Assembly (NCBI GenBank): GCA_003219115.1
Contig: QHPN01000028.1
Coordinates: 1-10,789, forward strand
Length of the DNA: 10,789 bases
Source: Verrucomicrobiota bacterium
GTDB taxonomy: Bacteria; Verrucomicrobiota; Verrucomicrobiia; Chthoniobacterales; UBA10450
Direction: 5' to 3'
Made by a program: the position numbers and the translations under genes. Under the pieces are notes generated by a model that was not told the DNA's origin, made no database searches, and worked only from the letters and a program-made list of their open reading frames with translations. Below are positions 5,420 to 10,789 of the stretch, piece by piece; position 1 is the first letter of the stretch; every line of letters starts with the position of its first letter.

Positions 5420-5445
5420 CACGGCGACAGAGCGCCGCGACTACA
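5420..5445 (-). repeat. REP-like hairpin element, copy 2 (inverted)
   Basis: Read on the minus strand this is again 26 bases: TGTAG, stem, loop CTCTGT, stem. It matches copy 1 at 20 of 26 positions. Four of the six differences are two compensatory base-pair swaps in the stem. A fifth changes G-C to G-U, and only one (position 6) is outside the stem. The two copies face each other across a 14-base AT-rich spacer, the arrangement of a BIME-type pair. The outer edge lies 2 bases downstream of the infB stop. Confidence 0.85.
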
Positions 5446-5447
5446 GT

Positions 5448-7670
5448 TCACAGCTTCTGCGCGATTTGCTCGAGCACGTAACACTCGATGATGTCGCCCA
5501 CCTGATATTCGCTAAAATCTCCCAGCTTGATTCCGCATTCGAGTCCCACGCGCACCTCTTTCACATCGTCCTGGAACCGGCGCAAGGTCGCAAGCCCGCC
5601 ATCGTAGACCGGCTGGCGGCGTCGCAGGACACGCGCTCGTGCCGTGCGCGCGATACGACCATCGGTGACGAGACATCCAGCCACGATTCCTCTGGTTAAT
5701 TGGAAAACTTGTTTCACCTCGGCGTGGCCAATGACCGATTCGCGATGTTCCGGATCGAGCAAGCCCGCCATCGCTTCTTTGATCTGATCGAGCAGCTCGT
5801 AAATAATCGAGTAAAGTTTGACCTGCACGCCTTCGTGTTTCGCCGCGGTTACCGCCATGTTTTCCACTTTGACATTGAAACCGACGACGACGGCGTTCGA
5901 CGCGCTCGCGAGTAGAATGTCGTTTTCCGAAATCGGTCCGACGCCGGCGTGGATAATTTCCAGGTCTATTTTCTTGCTCTCGATTTGATTGAGCGCGCCG
6001 GTGAGCGCTTCCAGCGAACCTTGCACGTCGGTTTTCAAGACGATGCGCAAAACCTTTTTCCCGTCGGCCGCTTCTAGTAATGTTTCGAGAGTAGCGCGCT
6101 GCGGTGTCGCCAATTTGCCGGCCCGCTTCGATTCCAGCCGTTCTTCGCTCAGCTGTTTGGCTTCGCGCTCCGATTCCATTACCAGCAATTCGTCACCCGC
6201 ATTCGGCAATCCGGTGAACCCCAGAACTTTTACCGGCGTCGACGGGCCCGCTTCTTTCACCGGCTGACCGTGATCATCGATCAACGATTTCACTTTGCCG
6301 CTGTAATCGCCGCAAATGAAGGCGTCGCCCACTTGCAGAGTGCCCATCTGGACAATGACGGTCGCGGTCGGTCCGCGCCCCGCTTCCACTTGCGCTTCGA
6401 TCACGGTTCCGCGCGGTTTCGCGGTAGGCGATGCCTTCAGTTCCATTACTTCGGCCTGCAGCGTCATCATCTCGAGAAGTTGATCGATGTTGGTTCCTTT
6501 CGTCGCGGAAACAGGAACCGTAATCGTTTCCCCACCCCAATCTTCCGGCGTCAGCTCGCGATCCTGAAGTTGCTTCTTCACCCGATCGATGTTGGCCGAA
6601 GCAAGATCGATCTTGTTAATCGCAACCATGATCTTCACGTGCGGTGCAGCCTTGGCGTGATTGATCGCTTCAATTGTTTGCGGCATTAGCCCGTCATCAG
6701 CTGCGACCACCAGCACCACGATGTCGGTGACTGACGCACCCCGCGCGCGCATGGCGGTGAATGCGGCATGACCCGGGGTATCGAGGAAAGTAATCGGCTC
6801 GCCTTTGCATTCCACGCGATAGGCGCCGATGTGCTGCGTAATTCCGCCCGCTTCCCCCGCAGCCACCCGCGTTTTCCGGATCGCATCCATCAACGACGTC
6901 TTTCCGTGATCGACGTGGCCCATGAAAGTGATAATCGGCGCGCGCGGTTTGAGTTCCTCCTCTTTTGCTGGCTCGGGAGGTGGTGGGGCGACGATGACCT
7001 TTTCTTCCTTATGAACGCCGCCGCCTTTTTCGCGCCGTTCTTTTTCCAGAACGAATCCGTGTTTCTCCGCAATTTTCGTCGCCACATCGGGCTCGACCGT
7101 CTGGTCGGCGTTTACGAAAATGTTGAAGTCGACCATCAGCTCCTTGATCAGGTGGAAATTTTTCACTCCGAGTTGCGTCGCCAGTTCTTTCACAATGATT
7201 GGCGGCTTGATCGTGATGACGTTCTTCGGTTCTTCTTCGACCGAAGGTGCGACTTCCGCGAGCGGCGCAGGTGGAGTGGGTGGGGGTTCGACTGGCCCCG
7301 GCGGCGGGGTCGTCAAGCCCGGCTTCGCGACCAACTTCGAAATCGGTGGTAAAATCGTCGTTCGAACTTTCGGAGTGCCATCGGTTGCCTTGGCTTTAGG
7401 TCGATCGATCAATGACACCGTTTCCATTCTGGTGGGCTTCGCTTTTTCCTGGGTCTTTTCTGGGGCGGAGGGACCTGCTTCCGCGCGTCCTGCGGGCGCC
7501 GTTTTCTCTTTTACGGTAGCTGCTGTGCCGCGCTCCGGTTTCTCTACCGGCTTTGGTTTCGATTCCTTAGCTTTGGCTGGCGCCGCCTTCTGAGGAACAG
7601 TCTTCGCCGGTTTGCGCGCAGTCGTTGCCGCTTTCCGCGCCGGCGATTTCATCGTGCTTTTCGTTGCCAT
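5448..7670 (-). CDS. infB: Translation initiation factor IF-2
   Basis: A 740-residue GTPase that places initiator tRNA on the 30S subunit and promotes subunit joining. The first 145 or so residues are Lys/Ala/Pro-rich and poorly conserved, as is usual. An IF2 N-domain follows (ITIKPPIIVKELATQLGVKN and on, about 151-210). The G domain shows GHVDHGKT (about 251-258), DTPGHAAF (about 297-304), NKID (about 352-355) and SATKG (about 388-392). The beta-barrel domain II and the C-terminal domains III and IV follow, ending with ECYVLEQIAQKL. I chose ATG 7670 because GAGGAA lies at a suitable distance upstream; the frame also has a TTG at 7682. It is downstream of nusA (55 bases apart) and upstream of rbfA in the conserved operon. 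All GTPase motifs are intact. Confidence 0.98.
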   Translation of the reverse strand: MATKSTMKSPARKAATTARKPAKTVPQKAAPAKAKESKPKPVEKPERGTAATVKEKTAPAGRAEAGPSAPEKTQEKAKPTRMETVSLIDRPKAKATDGTPKVRTTILPPISKLVAKPGLTTPPPGPVEPPPTPPAPLAEVAPSVEEEPKNVITIKPPIIVKELATQLGVKNFHLIKELMVDFNIFVNADQTVEPDVATKIAEKHGFVLEKERREKGGGVHKEEKVIVAPPPPEPAKEEELKPRAPIITFMGHVDHGKTSLMDAIRKTRVAAGEAGGITQHIGAYRVECKGEPITFLDTPGHAAFTAMRARGASVTDIVVLVVAADDGLMPQTIEAINHAKAAPHVKIMVAINKIDLASANIDRVKKQLQDRELTPEDWGGETITVPVSATKGTNIDQLLEMMTLQAEVMELKASPTAKPRGTVIEAQVEAGRGPTATVIVQMGTLQVGDAFICGDYSGKVKSLIDDHGQPVKEAGPSTPVKVLGFTGLPNAGDELLVMESEREAKQLSEERLESKRAGKLATPQRATLETLLEAADGKKVLRIVLKTDVQGSLEALTGALNQIESKKIDLEIIHAGVGPISENDILLASASNAVVVGFNVKVENMAVTAAKHEGVQVKLYSIIYELLDQIKEAMAGLLDPEHRESVIGHAEVKQVFQLTRGIVAGCLVTDGRIARTARARVLRRRQPVYDGGLATLRRFQDDVKEVRVGLECGIKLGDFSEYQVGDIIECYVLEQIAQKL

Positions 7671-7674
7671 CTTG

Positions 7675-7680
7675 TTCCTC
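7675..7680 (-). promoter_or_regulatory. Ribosome binding site of infB
   Basis: GAGGAA on the minus strand, four bases before ATG 7670. This supports that ATG over the upstream TTG at 7682, which lies before the site. Confidence 0.7.
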
Positions 7681-7693
7681 AAATTTTTTGCTC

Positions 7694-7723
7694 ATGGCTC
7701 TGAGCTCCTCAGCGGAGAGCCAT
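7694..7723. repeat. Hairpin in the nusA-infB gap
   Basis: ATGGCTCT (7694-7701) and AGAGCCAT (7716-7723) are perfect 8-bp inverted arms around a 14-base loop that can itself pair (CTGAG/CTCAG). On the minus strand it is followed by an A-tract rather than a T-tract, so it does not look like a terminator. It starts 2 bases after the nusA stop. A role in transcript processing or in spacing the infB ribosome-binding site is possible but unsupported. Confidence 0.5.
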
Positions 7724-7725
7724 AA

Positions 7726-8976
7726 CTAATGAGCGGTTTCCGGTTCCTTCACCGCTTCGTGGATTTCGCGAGCTTTCGCTTCGTCGATTCCCAAAACATC
7801 CACCAAATCCTGGACATCGGCGTCACGCAACCCCTCGAGGTTGGTAAAGCCCGATTTCACCAGTGTCGTCGCCTGTTCCTCAGTGATGGGCAGAGCCGCC
7901 AGCAACGCTTGCGCCGCTTGCGCCACTTTCTGCTCGACCGCGGTCGTCGCCGACGTGTCCTTTTGAATGTTGATTTCCCATCCGGTCAGTCGCGAAGTCA
8001 GCCGCGCATTTTGACCCTTCTTTCCGATGGCGAGCGAGAGCTGATCTTCATCCACCGCGATGATCACGCTTTTCTTTTCCGTATCGAAAGTCAGATTCTT
8101 TACCTTCGCTGGTTTCAATGCCTCGAGAACAAATTCCTTCGGGTCAGAGCTCCAGCGAATGATATCGACCTTTTCGTTGTTGAGCTCGCGCACGATATTT
8201 TTCACCCGCGAGCCGCGCATTCCGACGCACGCGCCTACCGGATCGACCTTGTCATTCGCGCTCCAGACCGCGATTTTCGTCCGATAACCCGCTTCCCGTG
8301 CAATTCCGCGAATCTCGACGGTGCCATCGGCAATTTCGCTGACCTCGAGTTCGAACAATCGCCGCACAAAATTCGGATGACTGCGAGAGACGATGATTTC
8401 CGGACCGCGAATCCCATTGTCAACCGCCACGACGTAGGCGCGGAGTCGATCGCCGACGTTATAATCTTCCACCACCACGCGTTCGCGCTGCGGCATGATT
8501 GCTTCAAATTTTCCGAGATCGAGAACTACATCCGAGCGATCGAACCGCCGCACGGTTCCGCTCACGATTTCGCCGGCGCGATCCTTGAACTCCTCGTAGA
8601 TCATTTCCTTCTCGACCTGGCGGATGCGTTGCATCATCGCCTGCTTGGCGGTTTGCGCGGCGATGCGACCAAAGTTTTTCGGCGTCACTTCCACTTCGAC
8701 GATGTCACCGACCTTTGCGTCGGGCTTGATTCGGCGAGCGGCGTTTTCCGAAATCTCGTCCTGCGGATTCGCCACCTTGTCCACCACGATCAGGTTTGCC
8801 AGCGCCCGAATTTCACCAGTCTTCGGGTTAATATCGATGCGCAATTCGCGCGAGGCGCTGACGCTTTTCTTGGAAGCGGAGAGCAACGCGTTCGAGACCG
8901 CTTCGAGCAAAATCTCGCGCTTAATTCCGCGCTCGCGCTCGAGATAATCCAGCATTGCAATAAATTCCGCGTTCAT
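7726..8976 (-). CDS. nusA: Transcription termination/antitermination factor NusA
   Basis: A 416-residue protein that binds RNA polymerase near the RNA exit channel and modulates pausing, termination and antitermination. Domains in order are: an N-terminal RNAP-binding domain (about 1-115, including MLDYLERERGIKREILLEAV), an S1 domain from GEIVSGTVRRF (about 135-200), KH1 with GMRG in GACVGMRGSRVKNIVREL (about 252-255), KH2 with GKKG in LAIGKKGQNARLTSRLTGW (about 318-321), and a C-terminal helix-hairpin-helix region (about 360-411, LVDVLGIDEAKAREIHEAV). I chose ATG 8976 because the upstream extension to 9027 would translate the leader hairpin. It opens the operon with infB. No rimP precedes it, which is a departure from the common rimP-nusA order. 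A promoter and terminator-like hairpin in its leader suggest attenuation. Confidence 0.97.
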   Translation of the reverse strand: MNAEFIAMLDYLERERGIKREILLEAVSNALLSASKKSVSASRELRIDINPKTGEIRALANLIVVDKVANPQDEISENAARRIKPDAKVGDIVEVEVTPKNFGRIAAQTAKQAMMQRIRQVEKEMIYEEFKDRAGEIVSGTVRRFDRSDVVLDLGKFEAIMPQRERVVVEDYNVGDRLRAYVVAVDNGIRGPEIIVSRSHPNFVRRLFELEVSEIADGTVEIRGIAREAGYRTKIAVWSANDKVDPVGACVGMRGSRVKNIVRELNNEKVDIIRWSSDPKEFVLEALKPAKVKNLTFDTEKKSVIIAVDEDQLSLAIGKKGQNARLTSRLTGWEINIQKDTSATTAVEQKVAQAAQALLAALPITEEQATTLVKSGFTNLEGLRDADVQDLVDVLGIDEAKAREIHEAVKEPETAH

Positions 8977-9000
8977 CAAAACAATTCCAGACCGCAAGAC

Positions 9001-9027
9001 AAAAAAGAGTGGGACACCAGCTCCCAC
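9001..9027 (-). terminator. Terminator-like hairpin in the nusA leader (candidate attenuator)
   Basis: On the minus strand GTGGGA and TCCCAC form a 6-bp GC-rich stem around the 7-base loop GCTGGTG, followed directly by TCTTTTTT. This is the layout of an intrinsic terminator. It lies about 25 bases before the nusA start and downstream of the promoter at 9056-9083, so it would act on nusA's own transcript. Strength is uncertain because the stem is short. Confidence 0.7.
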
Positions 9028-9055
9028 CCCAACGCCGCGCGGTCTAGAGTCCTTT

Positions 9056-9083
9056 AATCTAATTTAGTACCGCTTTCCGTCAA
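9056..9083 (-). promoter_or_regulatory. Sigma70-like promoter for the nusA-infB operon
   Basis: On the minus strand TTGACG (9083-9078; 5 of 6 to consensus) and TAGATT (9061-9056; 4 of 6) are separated by 16 bases in an AT-rich spacer end. Transcription would start near 9048, giving a leader of about 70 bases that includes the terminator-like hairpin. This is a consensus match only; no start site is known. Confidence 0.55.
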
Positions 9084-9163
9084 GGTGAGGACCCCTTGCG
9101 GTAGTCCGGAGGGCGGAGCTCCGCGATGCGGATCTTGAAGAGGCCTTCGATCAGCCAATTCCT

Positions 9164-9247
9164 GTCATCCCGAGCGAGAGTCGAGGGCTCCCGTGGAAGT
9201 TACCTTAGATTTCGCAACGGGATCCCTCGACTTTCGCTCGGGATGAC
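9164..9247. repeat. Long inverted repeat, 31-bp arms
   Basis: The arms at 9164-9194 and 9217-9247 are reverse complements at 29 of 31 positions, around a 22-base loop. The arms begin GTCATCCCGAGCGA and continue through GTCGAGGG. There is no T-tract after either arm. The outer ends read GTCATCC, like many dispersed palindromic repeats in environmental bacterial genomes, so this is probably a genome-wide interspersed repeat (MITE or REP-type) rather than a terminator. That is inference from structure. Confidence 0.85.
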
Positions 9248-9307
9248 GAACTAAATGCGCTCCGCTGTAGGCTTGATCGTTCACCGTTTGCCGTTAAACC
9301 TTGCGCG

Positions 9308-10789
9308 ATGGTAACAAATCGACCCGGGCGACGGACATGGCGGAAGATTTTTCTCGCCCGGTGGTGGCAAAGGCGGCGCACCCATATCGTGTTGTTTGTG
9401 TGGGCGGCGATTTATTTGCCCGGGCTGGGTTCACTCGAAATCAAAGGCGAAGAAGGGCGACGGATTTTGCCAGCGGTAACAATGCTGCAAACCGGCAACT
9501 ACCTTGTGCCATACGTCGGGAGTGAACCGTACTTTCGCAAACCACCACTGGTCAATTGGATCGTGGCGGCTTCGTTCAAGCTCTCTGGGATTCGCAGCGA
9601 ATGGACGGCGCGGCTTCCTTCAGCGCTGGCGATTCTCGTGGTTGCGCTAACCTTCGTGACGTGCGGGCGACGAGCACTTGGGACTATCGGGTCGCTTCTC
9701 GCCGCGCTGATCTGGCTAGTCAACGCTGGCAACACGGAAAAGGGCCGGCTCATTGAAATCGAAGCTATCTACGTCTCGTTAACTGCCATTGCTTTTATAT
9801 TTTGGATCGCGGCTTATCGTGCGGAAAGAACCGGAGGTCAGCTCTGGCTATTGCCTGCAATTTTTCTTGGCCTAGGCATGCTCGCGAAAGGTCCGCTTCC
9901 GCATCTGCTTTTTTTTTACGGACCGGTCATCGCGGTGCTCTGGAGCGATCGCAAGCTCTCGCTCCTGGCAACCCGTGAGCATGGCACCGCGCTCATCATC
10001 ATGTTTGGAATGTTCCTGGCCTGGGCGCTGCCAGCGTTTTTGTTGTCCGACTGGGGGCGCGTCGCGCACGTTTGGTCGCGCCAATACACCGGCCGCGTCT
10101 CCAGCAGCGGGTTCCAGTTTTCTTCCTGGATCCAAAACATTCCGCGCGGGCTCGTTTATTTCCTGCCGTGGTTGCCGCTGGCATTGCTTCAATTCGATCA
10201 ACCGGTTGAATTGCGCCGTCGTCACTTCGCGCTCCTGACTGGAATCGCCGTTCCCTTTGTCCTGGTTAATCTGATTCCGGGCGCATTACCGCGATTCGGC
10301 ATGCCTGCGCTTGGACCCGCGTCCTGGTGGTTGGGCGAGTTATTGGCACACGACAATCTGCGCTGGCCGCAGTGGCTCTCCGGCAAAACACTCGCGCCAC
10401 GCTTGCGAAACAGGATTGCAGTTGTTCTCGTGGTGCTCGGTTGCATTTGGGGTTTGGCCTACGGTCTGATAGCAGTGCCCTTGTTGCGTAAGCACGAAAA
10501 GGTTCGGCAACACGCGCGGCAGATCGACGCCATTGTCCCGACAAATGTTGCGCTCTATGCAGTTAACCCAAAATATCAGCCTTATCTGTTTTATGTGCGG
10601 GCGCCCCTTCGCTATGTCAGCACGATTGAGCAACTGCCGATCGATACGAAATTCTTCCTGGTCCAGGGCAGCGACGAGGAAGAAGCGCAAACGACGAAAC
10701 ATTGGTCGCCGAGCCGAGCGCAGATGGTTTTGCGCATTAAAGATTATCGCGAACATGAGGAGGTTCTGTTCTCGGTTCCGTCTCCGCGC
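9308..10789 (+). CDS. ArnT/PMT-type membrane glycosyltransferase (3' end outside the window)
   Basis: The frame is open for 494 codons from ATG 9308 to the end of the window with no stop, so the protein is incomplete at its C-terminus. It is a polytopic membrane protein of the GT-C fold (GT39/GT83, PMT_2-like), which transfers sugars from polyprenyl-phosphate donors on the periplasmic side. The first membrane helix (about 26-41) is followed by an acidic loop GEEGRR (about 47-52) in place of the usual DExR catalytic loop. Then come QTGNYLVPYVGSEPYFRKPP (about 61-80) and WTARLPSALA (about 99-108). This is the L-x-T-G-(D/N)-(Y/W)-L-V-P ... F-x-K-P-P-L ... A-R-L-P-S pattern of the family. Later motifs include AKGPLPHLLF and about eight further hydrophobic segments. 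The start has basic residues and no clear Shine-Dalgarno site. Acceptor (lipid A, protein or other) cannot be told from sequence. Confidence 0.85.
   Translation, partial: MVTNRPGRRTWRKIFLARWWQRRRTHIVLFVWAAIYLPGLGSLEIKGEEGRRILPAVTMLQTGNYLVPYVGSEPYFRKPPLVNWIVAASFKLSGIRSEWTARLPSALAILVVALTFVTCGRRALGTIGSLLAALIWLVNAGNTEKGRLIEIEAIYVSLTAIAFIFWIAAYRAERTGGQLWLLPAIFLGLGMLAKGPLPHLLFFYGPVIAVLWSDRKLSLLATREHGTALIIMFGMFLAWALPAFLLSDWGRVAHVWSRQYTGRVSSSGFQFSSWIQNIPRGLVYFLPWLPLALLQFDQPVELRRRHFALLTGIAVPFVLVNLIPGALPRFGMPALGPASWWLGELLAHDNLRWPQWLSGKTLAPRLRNRIAVVLVVLGCIWGLAYGLIAVPLLRKHEKVRQHARQIDAIVPTNVALYAVNPKYQPYLFYVRAPLRYVSTIEQLPIDTKFFLVQGSDEEEAQTTKHWSPSRAQMVLRIKDYREHEEVLFSVPSPR

Larger units (their letters stand above)
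8977..9307. other. Intergenic region between divergent nusA and the glycosyltransferase gene
   Basis: This 331-base gap holds the nusA leader hairpin, the nusA promoter, a perfect 12-bp palindrome GCGGAGCTCCGC (9113-9124) and a long imperfect inverted repeat (9164-9247). No gene-like open frame or structural RNA was recognised. No convincing promoter or Shine-Dalgarno sequence was found for the plus-strand gene starting at 9308. Confidence 0.6.

Noticed and set aside
7729..9057. 442-codon open frame on the plus strand opposite nusA
   Set aside because: It mirrors nusA almost exactly, is rich in Arg/His/Asp/Phe as expected for antisense of a GC-rich gene, and nusA motifs on the minus strand are unambiguous.
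9113..9124. Perfect 12-bp palindrome GCGGAGCTCCGC as an operator
   Set aside because: It lies upstream of the nusA promoter in GC-rich repeat-like sequence with no second copy or known regulator match, so it is noted only as part of the intergenic region.
10694..10707. 14-base match (GACGAAACATTGGT) to the loop region of the hairpin at 2867-2880
   Set aside because: It lies in the coding frame of the glycosyltransferase without other repeat features; a match of this length is plausible by chance in a window this size.

Overview
The window looks like a chromosomal segment from a moderately GC-rich Gram-negative-type bacterium, most likely a member of the Verrucomicrobiota. That placement is inferred from three things: the repeat families present (heptamer TGACGAA arrays around a four-helix-bundle gene, and a paired REP-like element), the protein flavour, and the DUF6249/ECF sigma/short membrane protein trio. 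No rRNA, tRNA or CRISPR array was seen.

Layout. Positions 1-72 hold what may be the last codons of an upstream gene. A plus-strand cluster follows at 155-1741: an exported, membrane-anchored DUF6249-type protein, an ECF sigma factor with a GTG start, and a small two-helix membrane protein that is probably its anti-sigma factor. The three genes are separated by one or two bases, so they are probably one transcript.

From 8976 down to 1771 the minus strand carries the widespread translation and transcription operon nusA - infB - rbfA - DHH phosphoesterase (nrnA-like) - truB - ribF. A sigma70-like promoter and a terminator-like hairpin lie in the nusA leader, suggesting attenuation. Three departures from the standard operon stand out. 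(1) The DHH phosphoesterase is split into two frames, with a signature of a short repeat-mediated deletion. (2) A pair of inverted 26-bp REP-like hairpins ends one base before the rbfA start codon; their stems differ by compensatory changes. (3) A cassette of about 600 bp separates truB from ribF. It carries a four-helix-bundle (23S rRNA intervening-sequence family) gene and is bounded by inverted arrays of the heptamer TGACGAA.

Between nusA and the last gene (8977-9307) lie the nusA promoter and leader, a 12-bp palindrome and a long 31-bp-armed inverted repeat. A plus-strand ArnT/PMT-like membrane glycosyltransferase starts at 9308 and runs off the window end, still open.

The best candidate for an under-described system is the four-helix-bundle cassette with its heptamer ends, which looks like a non-autonomous or unusual mobile unit placed inside an essential operon.
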